DNA from: Stappia indica
GTDB lineage: Bacteria > Pseudomonadota > Alphaproteobacteria > Rhizobiales > Stappiaceae
Direction: 5' to 3'
DNA: 64,000 nucleotides
Assembly: GCF_009789575.1 (NCBI RefSeq)
Contig: NZ_CP046908.1
Location: forward strand, 2,645,001 to 2,709,000
Shown: in pieces, positions 18,371 through 27,104 of the stretch
Numbering within the stretch: position 1 is the first letter of the stretch
Layout of the letters: the number at the start of each line of letters is the position of its first letter
The notes under the pieces: model-generated
Seen by the model: only the letters and a program-made list of their open reading frames with translations
Databases searched by the model: none
Told to the model about the DNA's origin: nothing
Translations under genes and position numbers: made by a program

Positions 18371-18985
18371 TTATCCATCCCGTTGACGGATCAGGCGCTT
18401 CAACTTCGAAAGCATGACGCTCGCTTCTTCCTCGTAGTCCATGGTGCCGAAAAACCTTCCTTCCGCATCCATGAGGATAACGCTGGCCGTGTGATCCATC
18501 GTATAATCACCACCCTCAAGCGGGACTTTCGCATGGTAGATCTTGTATGCCTTTGCGACGGAATCGATCTGTTCGGCGGTGCCGGTAAGCCCGATTATGC
18601 GGTCATCGAACGCCTCGAGATACTGCTTCATTTGCTCAGGCCCATCGCGCTCTGAATCAACAGAGACGAACACGAAATTAAGCTTGTCCGCATCAGGACC
18701 GAGTTGCTTTGCTAATGTTGTCAGTTCGAACAGCGTAGTCGGGCACACATCCGGGCAATATGTGAAGCCGAAGAAGACTGCGCTCGGCTTGCCTAGCAGA
18801 TCTTTCTCCGTCACTGTCTGACCTTCGGTTCCAACCAATTGGAACGGCCCGCCCACCGTCGCGACACCAGTGCTGCGGAACTGAATATTCGGTTGTCGCT
18901 CCTTTGAGATGATAGTAACGGCTGCGAGGCCCATGCCGACTGCAAGCACCGCAGCCGTAAGTAGTCCGGTCGTTCTCCCTCGCAT
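18371..18985 (-). CDS. SCO1/SenC copper chaperone
   Basis: This 204-residue membrane-anchored periplasmic protein (hydrophobic residues 7-25) has the SCO copper site: CPDVC with Cys77 and Cys81, and the distal histidine H165 in TMDHTAS. SCO proteins deliver copper to the CuA centre of cytochrome oxidase or act as thiol reductases. The start overlaps the pcuAC stop (TGATG at 18985), so the two are translationally coupled. Confidence 0.93.
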   Translation of the reverse strand: MRGRTTGLLTAAVLAVGMGLAAVTIISKERQPNIQFRSTGVATVGGPFQLVGTEGQTVTEKDLLGKPSAVFFGFTYCPDVCPTTLFELTTLAKQLGPDADKLNFVFVSVDSERDGPEQMKQYLEAFDDRIIGLTGTAEQIDSVAKAYKIYHAKVPLEGGDYTMDHTASVILMDAEGRFFGTMDYEEEASVMLSKLKRLIRQRDG

Positions 18986-19488
18986 CAGTTTTCTCCATCA
19001 TGCGATGACGCGGAGCCACCCTGATGATCCGATTGCGCCTGTCCGAGGGCCCCGGCGGCGAACTCAACCTCCACCGAACCGGCCAACTCAAACTGAAGAG
19101 TGACTGGCACCATGTCCCCTTCTTTGATCGGTTTGACGAGGTCGATCAGCATGAGATGGTATCCGCCTGGAGCGAGCTCAATCTTGCCACCGGCGGAAAT
19201 GACCATCCCGTCAGGCACCGGGCGCATTTTCATAATGCCGTCGCTCATTTCCATTTTGTGGATTTCGACGCGCGATGCTGCGGTAGAGCTGGCCCCCACG
19301 AGCCTGTCAGTCACGGCCCCGTTGTTGGCCGCGTCGAAATATCCGCCGCCAACCTTTGCTGCCGGGGACGTAGCACGTGTCCAGGGATGATTAATTACGA
19401 TGTCGCCAACACGAAAATCATGCGCGAACGCTGTGGATGCAGAGACGAAGGCAGCAGTTACCGAGAGGATACGGATATATTTGAGCAT
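18985..19488 (-). CDS. PCuAC-type periplasmic copper chaperone
   Basis: This 167-residue protein of the PCuAC/DUF461 family has a signal peptide (to about residue 22). The copper-binding pattern is intact: H(K)M in VEIHKMEM, a Met about ten residues later in KMRPV, and HLM in GGYHLMLI. PCuAC hands Cu(I) to SCO and the oxidase CuA site. The ATG at 19488 follows GGAGAA by 6 bases and is preferred over the ATG 4 codons upstream. The Asp/His-containing tail (SDHQGGSASSHDGE) may add metal affinity. Confidence 0.93.
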   Translation of the reverse strand: MLKYIRILSVTAAFVSASTAFAHDFRVGDIVINHPWTRATSPAAKVGGGYFDAANNGAVTDRLVGASSTAASRVEIHKMEMSDGIMKMRPVPDGMVISAGGKIELAPGGYHLMLIDLVKPIKEGDMVPVTLQFELAGSVEVEFAAGALGQAQSDHQGGSASSHDGEN

Positions 19489-19541
19489 TGATTTCTCCAT
19501 GCAACAGAATGAGCGCAGGGGCGCGCCGGATCGATTTTCTG

Positions 19542-19946
19542 TCAGATGAAGAATGAGGGTGGCGCCCGCGCTCCGAGGGACGGGACGACGAGTATGTCCG
19601 GCGGATCACCCTTTTCGAGCGGCTTCATGAGCTCGCCGGGCGATCCAGGCGGTATCAGCGCAACCAGATCTAACCATACCGGAGGCACCGTCGGCCCTGA
19701 TGAAGCGGCAGACTTGCAAAGTGCCGCGCAACAGTCCTTTCCGAGAAACCCGAGCGGGTTATCCGGGCTGCTATATTTGTTGCCGGACGGCGCACAGATG
19801 ACGAACCCTGGTGCGGACGGGCTGATAAACATAACCGTCTTGGCGTAAGCCGACGCCAGGCCCTGAAGCAAGATGACATAAGCAAGCAAGCCGACGGCGA
19901 GACCGGTTATCCAGCATCCACTTCTTATTCCGCGTGCAAGTTGCAT
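19542..19946 (-). CDS. DUF2946-like secreted protein of the copper cluster
   Basis: This 134-residue protein has an N-terminal hydrophobic segment (about 12-34: TGLAVGLLAYVILLQGLA), then FVICAPSG, a DCCAALC cysteine cluster and a C-terminal RAPPSFF. That resembles DUF2946/DUF2946-like proteins commonly found beside PCuAC and SCO genes. A TTG start 17 codons earlier is possible. It lies 53 bases upstream of pcuAC on the same strand, so it is probably the first gene of the operon. Metal binding by the cysteines is inference. Confidence 0.65.
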   Translation of the reverse strand: MQLARGIRSGCWITGLAVGLLAYVILLQGLASAYAKTVMFISPSAPGFVICAPSGNKYSSPDNPLGFLGKDCCAALCKSAASSGPTVPPVWLDLVALIPPGSPGELMKPLEKGDPPDILVVPSLGARAPPSFFI

Positions 19947-20153
19947 GGCTAAAAGCTTAACTGGCCCCGTCAATACCGTCGATGTGACATGTCGCAACGC
20001 TCAATCGGCTGCAACTCGGAATGAAACGACATAATGAGCATCCCATGTAACAAGAGCTCTAAAGGATTATAGAGGTTCCCTGCACCGGGACGGCAGCACC
20101 TTCCTTTGGTTCAGGCTTTGTGCTGCCATCCAGTATCGATTTGTCAGACAGAA

Positions 20154-20609
20154 TCACGCAGCCGGAACGGCATCCAGAAGTTCGTCAAAGAGCTTCTTTG
20201 CTTTAGGAGGGTGTTTGGCTGCTCTGGCACCTCCCAGATTGACAGGAGCTCCAACAGAAATGAGCATCACCATTCCCATTCCGTAATGCGGTGCACATTT
20301 CACACCATAAACTCCTTCCTTTTCGATAGTGATGGTGATTTCCTCATTGAGTTTTCCTGCAAACCCCTGAGCTCCTTCGGGAAGCATCTCCTTGATGCTA
20401 ACCGCATTGTGAGACTTATCGGTAGGAACGAATGTCACTGTGTCGCCGGGAGCTGCCCGAACAAAGTCCGGTTCATACACCATGGGGCCCTTCTTTCCCT
20501 TGTTTAGCATCTGGACCTTGTGGTTAGTTCCAGACTGTGCGCGTGCAGACAACCCAGACACAACCGTAAGCGCAGTTGCGCCTGCGAGTATCTCGCGTCT
20601 TGTCAGCAT
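20154..20609 (-). CDS. Pseudoazurin (blue copper protein)
   Basis: This 151-residue exported cupredoxin has a signal peptide with RR near the N-terminus (about 1-25). The type-1 copper ligands are visible: H67 in KSHNAV, then C105, H108 and M113 in CAPHYGMGM. Pseudoazurin carries electrons in the periplasm, classically to nitrite or nitrous oxide reductase or to cytochrome oxidase. No denitrification gene is in the window. AAGGAG precedes the start. The gene is 27 bases downstream of the methyltransferase, so it may share a transcript with it. Confidence 0.93.
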   Translation of the reverse strand: MLTRREILAGATALTVVSGLSARAQSGTNHKVQMLNKGKKGPMVYEPDFVRAAPGDTVTFVPTDKSHNAVSIKEMLPEGAQGFAGKLNEEITITIEKEGVYGVKCAPHYGMGMVMLISVGAPVNLGGARAAKHPPKAKKLFDELLDAVPAA

Positions 20610-20635
20610 ATCAAACTCCTTGATGTTGTTAGCGG

Positions 20636-21298
20636 TTAACTCGTTCCCCTTGCCTGACTCATTTCGGTCAGGTTGTTTGAGATTTTTGCGTCAGTTAATA
20701 GGCGAGGAACGTCCTGCTCTCTCGGCGTTAGCGAATGCGAGATGCGATAGATCGATGCTGGCGGAATGTTTCGGATGATGCTTCCCAACAATTGAGCTTT
20801 CAATCCGCATTTAAGTAGGATGCCCGCGGGAACAGGACACCGTATGCCATAGGTGAACTGAAACATGTGGCCGCTCGGCTCAAGCCTGAGCGCCGCGCTC
20901 CGGACGATCCTGTAGATGGTCCGGGCAGGCATCGACAGAAGTGGCAGACCGCTTACGATGGCATCGTATTTTGCAGCCTTATCGACCCCTGCCGCCGACA
21001 GGCGTGCGGCGTTGCCTCGAACAATCCTGATGCCGGGGAAACGTTCAGAGAGCAAATCTGCGAAACATTCATCCAGTTCGACCAGGGTGAGTTGCTCCCG
21101 AACAAGTCCCCGTGCCAATAGCGCCTCGGTGAAAACGCCTGTGCCCGGTCCAAGTTCAAGAACCTTTCCATTGGTGTAACCGACGGCGTTTGCCATCAAC
21201 CCGGCCAGAGCCGGGCCGGAAGGCATGACTGCCCCTACCGTCAGCGGATCAGCGACCCAACGGCGAAGAAACGTCAGATATTGCGACCTCTGAACCAC
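20636..21298 (-). CDS. SAM-dependent methyltransferase, phospholipid N-methyltransferase-like
   Basis: This 220-residue Rossmann-fold methyltransferase has the SAM motif VLELGPGTGVFTEALL (about 48-63) and the N-terminal TFLRRWVADPLTVGAVMPSG seen in PmtA-like phospholipid methyltransferases of rhizobia. The longer frame overlaps the upstream ATPase; I prefer GTG 21298, just beyond the ATPase stop, with AGGAAA upstream. The ATG at 21352 is an alternative. It lies between the Zn/Cd ATPase and pseudoazurin; the reason for that linkage is not apparent. Confidence 0.75.
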   Translation of the reverse strand: MVQRSQYLTFLRRWVADPLTVGAVMPSGPALAGLMANAVGYTNGKVLELGPGTGVFTEALLARGLVREQLTLVELDECFADLLSERFPGIRIVRGNAARLSAAGVDKAAKYDAIVSGLPLLSMPARTIYRIVRSAALRLEPSGHMFQFTYGIRCPVPAGILLKCGLKAQLLGSIIRNIPPASIYRISHSLTPREQDVPRLLTDAKISNNLTEMSQARGTS

Positions 21299-21311
21299 TG
21301 CCGAGCGTTTC

Positions 21312-23561
21312 CTATGTTCGGATTCCCCGCCATGCGAGAAGGCGCATCGCATTAGCGGTGACGAGAACGGTTGCGCCAGTGTCAGCAAGGATCGCGGGCC
21401 AAAGCCCCGTAATCCCAAGCACGGTCGTTACGAGGAAAACGCCTTTCAACCCAAGCGAGATGACGATGTTCTGCCAGATGTTGTTCATTGTCAGCCGCGA
21501 CAGGGACACCATGTTCGCGACGTCTTTCACCCGACCATGCAAAATCGCAGCATCCGCCGTTTCGAGCGCAACGTCGGTTCCACCGCCCATGGCAATGCCG
21601 ATGTCGGCGGCGGCAAGCGCGGGCGCGTCGTTAATGCCATCGCCTACCTTTGCCACAAAGCGGCCTTCATGCCGCATTTCACCGATCATCCGCTGCTTGT
21701 CCTGCGGCATCAGCTCGGCGCGGGCCTCCATTCCAAGCGAAGCGGCAATGGCTTTCGCGGTACGGGTGTTGTCACCGGTGAGCATGACAGAGTCCGCGCC
21801 CAGTTCGCGCAGAAGCGCGATACCCTCTTTTGCGTCCTCGCGCGGCTCGTCACGCATGGCGACCAGGCCGGCAATCTCTTTGCCGACAAGAAGCACAGAA
21901 ACGGTCTTGCCCTCATCGTTTAGCGAGGCGATCCGGTCGGCAAGCGCCGCATCGATCTGAACCTCCTCCGCAGCCGCGCGGGGCGATGCAAGAAACAGCT
22001 TTTCGCCGTTGAGCGTGCCAACCACTCCTTTCCCGCCAACCGCACCGGCCTCCGACGCAGCGGTCAGCGGCACGCCTTCGCTTTCAGCTTTTGCAAGGAT
22101 GGCGATGGCAAGAGGATGGCTCGATCCCACCTCGAGCGCCGCCGCGAGGCGCAGGGCCTCCCGTTCATCCCTTGCGACACCGATGATGTCGGTCACCTTC
22201 GGCTTGCCTTCCGTCAGGGTTCCGGTCTTGTCAAAGGCGACCCGGTTTACCTTGCCGAGATTCTCCAGCACCGAGCCGCCCTTCATCAGCAAGCCACGTC
22301 GCGCGCCCGCTGAGAGTGCGGCGGCGATTGCCGCCGGCGTCGAGATGACCAGCGCACACGGGCAACCGATCAGCAGGACCGCAAGGCCGCGATAGATCCA
22401 CGTGCCCCATTCCGCGCCGGCGACCAGGGGCGGAATGATTGCGATCAGTGCAGCCACCACCATCACGCCGGGCGTATAGTATTTCGAGAAACGATCGATG
22501 AAGCGCTCGGTCGGGGCCTTAGTCTCCTGCGCTTCCTCTACGAGATTGATTATACGGGAAATCGTGTTGTCGGCGGCAGCAGCCGTCACCCGCATCCGCA
22601 GCACGCCTTCCTGATTGACGGTGCCGGCGAATAGATTGTCGCCTTCTTCCTTACGTTTAGGCACGGATTCGCCCGTCACCGGCGCTTCGTCGACAGCACT
22701 CTCACCCGACACCACCACACCGTCAGCCGGCACACGATCGCCGGGACGCACCATCACGATAGTGTCGACCGCAAGACTCTCGGCCGGGACGGTCTTCGTC
22801 GCACCGTCCACCTCGAGCAGCGCCGTCTTAGGCATAAGTGTCGCCAGAGCGCGAATGGACGCGCGCGCACGCCCGGTTGCAATGCCTTCGAGAAGCTCAC
22901 CCACGAGAAACAGGAAAACGACGACCGCCGCCTCCTCGGAGGCATTGATGATCACCGCGCCAACGGCCGCTACGGTCATCAATGTCTCGATCGTGAACGG
23001 GCTGCCGTTCATCGCTCCGACAATCGCCCGGCGGGCGATGGGGATGAGCCCGACCGCCATGGCGATGATGAAGCCCCAAGGCTGCGACTGGGGGTAAAGC
23101 TGTGCGAGGCCGAAAGCGATCGCCAGCGCGGCCCCGCATAGTATGGTCAGTCGTGCCTTGGAGGTTTTCCACCACGGCCCTTCGGAAGGTCCGTGATCGT
23201 GCCCGTGTAGGCCCGCGAGGGCGTCCGACTGGCCGGTGCTCTCACTCGAATGATTGTGAGCTCCCTTGGCATGATCATGGTCACAACCAGGGCCGTGACG
23301 ATGCACCGCGCCTTCCGTTGCGACGGCAGAATCCATCGCGGTAATCGGGACGGTCTTGTATCCGAGGCTACCAACCTTTTTAGCGAGTGCGTCTATTTCA
23401 ATGCGGTCGCCATGGGTTACCGTCATTGTTCCGGCCACAACCGAAACCTTGACATCTGCGACGTCGTCGAGGCGACGTACCGCAGTGTCGATCTTCGCGG
23501 CGCAGCTTGCGCAATCCATGCCCTCGACCCTGAACCGGGTCTGGCGTTCAGCAGCACTCAT
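21312..23561 (-). CDS. Zn/Cd/Pb-type P1B ATPase (ZntA/CadA-like)
   Basis: This 749-residue exporter has one HMA domain (GMDCASC, about 14-20), a His-rich linker (HRHGPGCDHDHAKGAHNH and HGHDHG, about 87-126), then the P-type ATPase core with CPC near residue 398, DKTGT near 443 and GDGINDAP. The spacing and MGGGTDVALETADAA resemble P1B-2 (Zn/Cd/Pb) pumps. A MerR-type promoter precedes it, and the MerR gene at 25.2 kb is the likely regulator. It is followed closely by the methyltransferase. Confidence 0.93.
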   Translation of the reverse strand: MSAAERQTRFRVEGMDCASCAAKIDTAVRRLDDVADVKVSVVAGTMTVTHGDRIEIDALAKKVGSLGYKTVPITAMDSAVATEGAVHRHGPGCDHDHAKGAHNHSSESTGQSDALAGLHGHDHGPSEGPWWKTSKARLTILCGAALAIAFGLAQLYPQSQPWGFIIAMAVGLIPIARRAIVGAMNGSPFTIETLMTVAAVGAVIINASEEAAVVVFLFLVGELLEGIATGRARASIRALATLMPKTALLEVDGATKTVPAESLAVDTIVMVRPGDRVPADGVVVSGESAVDEAPVTGESVPKRKEEGDNLFAGTVNQEGVLRMRVTAAAADNTISRIINLVEEAQETKAPTERFIDRFSKYYTPGVMVVAALIAIIPPLVAGAEWGTWIYRGLAVLLIGCPCALVISTPAAIAAALSAGARRGLLMKGGSVLENLGKVNRVAFDKTGTLTEGKPKVTDIIGVARDEREALRLAAALEVGSSHPLAIAILAKAESEGVPLTAASEAGAVGGKGVVGTLNGEKLFLASPRAAAEEVQIDAALADRIASLNDEGKTVSVLLVGKEIAGLVAMRDEPREDAKEGIALLRELGADSVMLTGDNTRTAKAIAASLGMEARAELMPQDKQRMIGEMRHEGRFVAKVGDGINDAPALAAADIGIAMGGGTDVALETADAAILHGRVKDVANMVSLSRLTMNNIWQNIVISLGLKGVFLVTTVLGITGLWPAILADTGATVLVTANAMRLLAWRGIRT

Positions 23562-23589
23562 GACTGGTCTCCTGTCATACAGGAGTAAA

Positions 23590-23620
23590 TCTATAAAACC
23601 TCAGGCGGCTAGAGGGTCAA
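23590..23620 (-). promoter_or_regulatory. MerR-type promoter of the Zn/Cd ATPase
   Basis: Read leftwards, TTGACC (plus positions 23615-23620) and TATAGA (23590-23595) are separated by 19 bases. This over-long spacer is typical of MerR-activated promoters. It contains a partial dyad (CCTCTAG ... CTGAGG). The 16 bases CGGCTAGAGGGTCAAG at 23606-23621 recur exactly at 41133-41148. Confidence 0.75.
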
Positions 23621-23707
23621 GTGCAATTATCGTTTTGGTGTTGCTTATTGACTTTTACCGAAAGGTTCGTGAGTTGGCAGATTTAATAGAGAAAGCGTGG
23701 GGGCATT

Positions 23708-24682
23708 TTGACTGTTTGCCGTCGTCGTCTGGTCGACTTCTTAATTCCAATGGTCGCTCTGGCGCAGGTTATCTATCTTGGAGCCCAGCTCGGTTCGCAC
23801 CTGCTTGCCCGTGATTTGTGGGCAGCGGACATGGCCAACTTCATTCGGCCACACCTTCTCGCTGCGGGAATAGGGCTGTTCGCAACTGGCCTGCTGGTAC
23901 CATCCCGGCTTACGCGGATGGGCGCTGTAATCTCACTTCTTGCTGCTATTTTTCCCTTCGTCTTCCTGCCCGCCCCGGCCAGCGAAACCGACGGCGTTCG
24001 GTTCACGATTGTTTCCGCTAATGTCCTGTCGGACAATCGCAACCCACGACCGTTTCTCGCGATCCCGGAAGTCGCTTCGAGCGATATCATCGTGCTTCAG
24101 GAAACGCGGCCGATCTGGCAGGATGCCTTGGTCGACAGCGGATTATGGCGCTACGAAAGTAACCGCGACCTGCGGGCAAATACCGACATGAAGGTGTTCA
24201 GCCGCTTTCCGATCGTCAGCGAGGAGGTCGTCTCGCCAGCAAGCCGTGACACGGGAGGCCGGCACCCGCTCAGGCTCGAGCTCCTGATCGAAGGCAGACC
24301 GGTGGTTCTCTACGCTGTTCACGCACAAACTCCGCGGAGACCATCGATGTGGCGAGAGCGGGCCGCATATTTTCGCGATCTGACACAAGCGCTGCAGCAG
24401 GAAGATGGTGATGCAGCTGTCATGATCGCTGGAGACTGGAATATGCCACCCTGGTCGCCCTTTTTTCAGGACTTTCTCGCAGAAACTGGCTACCGCACTA
24501 CGGAATCCGCGTGGTGGCCGTCACCTACTCGATTTAGCACCCGCTTCGGCAACATACCCGCGCTAGGCACACCGATCGACAGGATTGTCATCTCGCCTAA
24601 CATGGGGCTTGTAAGCCTCAATCTCGGACCGCGCTTTCAATCGAACCATCTTCCGGTTATCGCGCGGATTTCTTTGCCCTAA
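23708..24682 (+). CDS. Endonuclease/exonuclease/phosphatase-family membrane protein
   Basis: This 324-residue protein starts at TTG 23708, the only start in an open frame that follows a TAG at 23687-23689. Three hydrophobic helices (about 10-30, 48-62, 68-88) precede a periplasmic or cytoplasmic EEP domain (about 98-322) with VSANVLSDNR, IIVLQETRP, AGDWNMPPWSP and SNHLPVIARI. This is the YafD-like arrangement. Substrate unknown: phosphodiester or phospholipid hydrolysis is possible. It points away from the ATPase promoter and has no evident link to metal transport. Confidence 0.78.
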   Translation: MTVCRRRLVDFLIPMVALAQVIYLGAQLGSHLLARDLWAADMANFIRPHLLAAGIGLFATGLLVPSRLTRMGAVISLLAAIFPFVFLPAPASETDGVRFTIVSANVLSDNRNPRPFLAIPEVASSDIIVLQETRPIWQDALVDSGLWRYESNRDLRANTDMKVFSRFPIVSEEVVSPASRDTGGRHPLRLELLIEGRPVVLYAVHAQTPRRPSMWRERAAYFRDLTQALQQEDGDAAVMIAGDWNMPPWSPFFQDFLAETGYRTTESAWWPSPTRFSTRFGNIPALGTPIDRIVISPNMGLVSLNLGPRFQSNHLPVIARISLP

Positions 24683-24730
24683 ATTTGGGTTCTGTTTCGC
24701 TTGATCAAACGGTTGCCAGGAAAAAATCTC

Positions 24731-25228
24731 GTGCGCTCGCGAATATTGTTGTCTCTGCTGACCGGCACCGCTTCCATCATTGCAGGTACTATTACCGCAA
24801 ATGCCATGCCGACCGGCGTCTTTCTGCTCCATCCTGGTGCCACGGCTCCTGGCGCAGACGATTGCCGCGATCTTACTGTGCGTGTCCGTCCCTCCGTGGA
24901 AAAAGCTGAGGCGTGGTATTGGGGACGCGCGCCGTTCGGCTCGGATTTGGAGTTCTACATGTTCCTGAGTCAAACAAGGATGGAAACGACGTTTTCGGCC
25001 GAAGGCGACTACGACACGGGCGAGCTTCGCAATCTGCAAACGAAAGGCGATGAGACCACGTTTGACCTGATACCCGACGAACATCCCGCGAAAATCATAA
25101 AGGGTTCGATCAGGCAGAGCGGCGATGGGTCTGCGCTTGCCATTACGCTATATGGTGTTCCCACGAGTGCGGCCGAAACGGACCGAGTTACGTATTACTG
25201 CAGCTTCAATGCGGACACGCAAACCTGA
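24731..25228 (+). CDS. Secreted protein of unknown function
   Basis: From GTG 24731 (AGGAAA upstream) the frame gives 165 residues with a clear signal peptide (MRSRILLSLLTGTASIIAGTITANA type) and no later membrane segment. Two cysteines (DDCRDLTVRV and TYYCSF) could form a disulfide. A TTG start at 24701 is an alternative. It follows the EEP gene by 48 bases and may be co-transcribed. I do not recognise a family. Confidence 0.6.
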   Translation: MRSRILLSLLTGTASIIAGTITANAMPTGVFLLHPGATAPGADDCRDLTVRVRPSVEKAEAWYWGRAPFGSDLEFYMFLSQTRMETTFSAEGDYDTGELRNLQTKGDETTFDLIPDEHPAKIIKGSIRQSGDGSALAITLYGVPTSAAETDRVTYYCSFNADTQT

Positions 25229-25231
25229 TGG

Positions 25232-25645
25232 TCAGTGTTCGGTTGTGCAGAGATCGTGGTTCGCGAGCGATCTGATGACATAGCAATCCTTCATATGACC
25301 ATCGTGACACGTGCCGACCATCCGGGCGAGTTCGTGCTCGAGTCGCGTCAGTCGGTCGATCTTGTCACGAACCATATTCAGTTGGCGTACGGCAATCTGA
25401 TCAGCATCCTTACACGGACGTTCAGGATGAGCGCTAAGATCGAGGAGTTCACGGATAGCCTCAATAGTGAAGCCGAGATCGCGTGCATGCTTGATGAACG
25501 CCAGGCGTTCCCCGTCCGACGGTTCAAAACGGCGCTGGTTGCCCTCCGTCCGGTCTGCGGGCTTCATCAAGCCCATTTCCTCATAGTACCTTATGGTCGG
25601 GACCTTCACCCCTGTCTGCTTTGACAGCTCTCCAATAGTCAGCAA
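25232..25645 (-). CDS. MerR-family heavy-metal regulator
   Basis: This 137-residue MerR protein has an N-terminal HTH (MLTIGELSKQTGVKVPTIRY), a coiled-coil dimer helix (about 80-110) and a C-terminal metal loop, C-x7-C, in GTCHDGHMKDC with extra histidines. The extra Cys in HPERPCKDAD is typical of Zn/Cd/Pb sensors such as ZntR/CadR relatives. It is the nearest regulator to the Zn/Cd ATPase 1.7 kb away, whose promoter has MerR architecture. The metal is inferred. Confidence 0.88.
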   Translation of the reverse strand: MLTIGELSKQTGVKVPTIRYYEEMGLMKPADRTEGNQRRFEPSDGERLAFIKHARDLGFTIEAIRELLDLSAHPERPCKDADQIAVRQLNMVRDKIDRLTRLEHELARMVGTCHDGHMKDCYVIRSLANHDLCTTEH

Positions 25646-25693
25646 ACGTTGTCTCCTTTTTCATTCTTAGCCCAGACTCATGTCCTCCTCGCC

Positions 25694-25708
25694 GCCCTGC
25701 AACAGGGC
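25694..25708. promoter_or_regulatory. Short inverted repeat between merR and the second PCuAC gene
   Basis: GCCCTG (25694-25699) and CAGGGC (25703-25708) form a 6-bp dyad with a 3-base centre in the 147-base divergent region. It could be an operator for either gene. No 19-bp-spaced MerR promoter is obvious here. Confidence 0.3.
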
Positions 25709-25792
25709 ATATTGTCCGACGCGCTGAACTATTTGTGATCATCGTCGGTAAACGCATACCTGTATCTTTGGCAATCCTCCGATTGGGCAATC

Positions 25793-26302
25793 ATGAAGTC
25801 AAACCTATATCACCTCCTCCTGAGCATAGCTTTGGTTCCTGGTTTTACAGCTGACGCCGGTGCTCGGGAAATTCAAGTATCGCACGAGAGTTCATCGCAA
25901 GTGCTTCAGATCGAGCATGCAGAGGTGCTCATCTCCTCCGGAGATACTTCGTCGCCGACGATGTATCTGACAATATGGAACGGAACGACATCCTCTGAAA
26001 ACCTTGTCAGTGTCGAAAGCGACAGCTTCGCCGGCTTTAGGGTTTCCAGAAACACCTTCGGCCGCCATGAGCGAATAAGCAGCGTTCTAACGATCCCCGG
26101 CCATGCCGAGCTGAAGATGGTGGAACCGGGAATTCATCTGGCGCTTGACGGATTTGTCGCCAATCCACTCCGGCCAAATACCATTCCAATCACATTACGC
26201 TTCGAAGGCGGCGGCTCCATCACGATGAATGCCAACATTGTGCAGGACAAAGGAGACCTGACCCACCATCGTCATGGCGAGCAAGATACCCCGTTCAAGT
26301 GA
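25793..26302 (+). CDS. PCuAC-like periplasmic protein with degenerate copper motif
   Basis: This 169-residue exported protein (signal to about residue 24) shows the PCuAC fold pattern: TMYLTIWN, then a FGRHERISSVLTIPG segment, ELKMVEPGIHLALDGF and a PITLRFEGGGSI strand. The Met ligands of the canonical H(M)x10Mx21HxM signature are mostly missing: H92 is followed by E, and HLAL replaces HLML. The tail HHRHGEQD may give another metal site. It is probably a paralogue with altered binding. It lies divergent from the MerR gene. Confidence 0.78.
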   Translation: MKSNLYHLLLSIALVPGFTADAGAREIQVSHESSSQVLQIEHAEVLISSGDTSSPTMYLTIWNGTTSSENLVSVESDSFAGFRVSRNTFGRHERISSVLTIPGHAELKMVEPGIHLALDGFVANPLRPNTIPITLRFEGGGSITMNANIVQDKGDLTHHRHGEQDTPFK

Positions 26303-26453
26303 TACGCGATCACCGTAGTCGGTCAGTAAATGCAACGCTAAAAAGCGCAGATAGATTTTCAAGACATTTGAATCTAATTTATCATATTGATTTTATTTGA
26401 TTTTTCCCATTTTCGCATAGGTTCGCTCCGTCAACAATCGGGGAGACCGCACG

Positions 26454-27104
26454 ATGAGGATTATCTGGGGCGCAGCAATTGCTTTTCTCATGTTTTGCTC
26501 AGCAGCGCTGGCAAGCGCAGCGCATTACAATCCCACGCAACCCGGTCGCAATAACATGACGACGTTTGGGGTTACCTCGATGCCATATGGCTACTATGAC
26601 TATTGTCAGCGTTACAGTGATCGCTGTGCACGCCGGGCGGGCGGCACGATGATCGAACTGACGCGACCCGCATGGAGGGACGTTGTCCGCATCAATGCTG
26701 AAGTGAACAGCATTCCTGCCTTCACGGACATGGAAATCTACGGCGTAGAGGAATTCTGGGAATACCCGACCAACGCAGCGGATTGCGAAGACTACGCCCT
26801 TCTCAAACGCCAGCGACTGAACGAAATGGGCTATCCGCTGGGCGCGCTGCTGCTGACGACTGCACGAGATGCCAAAGGCGGCGGTCACGCTGTGCTCACC
26901 GTCGTCACGTCGTTGGGAGACTTCATCCTCGACAATCTTGAACAGAAAGTTCTGCTGTGGAGCGACGCGAAGATCTACTTCCTCAAGCGCCAGTCTCAGC
27001 GCAACCTCAACCAGTGGGTAAGCCTGCGAACCGACGAGGAACTCCTTATATCGTCCGGCAACAGCCAGGCGCCTTCCACAGCTGCGACAAATGTGAAGAA
27101 GTAA
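26454..27104 (+). CDS. Bacterial transglutaminase-like cysteine peptidase (BTLCP)
   Basis: This 216-residue exported protein (signal to about residue 23) belongs to the BTLCP family common in alphaproteobacteria. The catalytic triad is visible: C111 in AADCEDYA, H145 in GGGHAVL and D160 in FILDN. Members are predicted periplasmic peptidases or transpeptidases; LapG is a related cysteine protease. The AT-rich 150 bases upstream probably hold its promoter. It heads a run of envelope genes, including three L,D-transpeptidases, which suggests a cell-wall or surface role. Confidence 0.9.
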   Translation: MRIIWGAAIAFLMFCSAALASAAHYNPTQPGRNNMTTFGVTSMPYGYYDYCQRYSDRCARRAGGTMIELTRPAWRDVVRINAEVNSIPAFTDMEIYGVEEFWEYPTNAADCEDYALLKRQRLNEMGYPLGALLLTTARDAKGGGHAVLTVVTSLGDFILDNLEQKVLLWSDAKIYFLKRQSQRNLNQWVSLRTDEELLISSGNSQAPSTAATNVKK

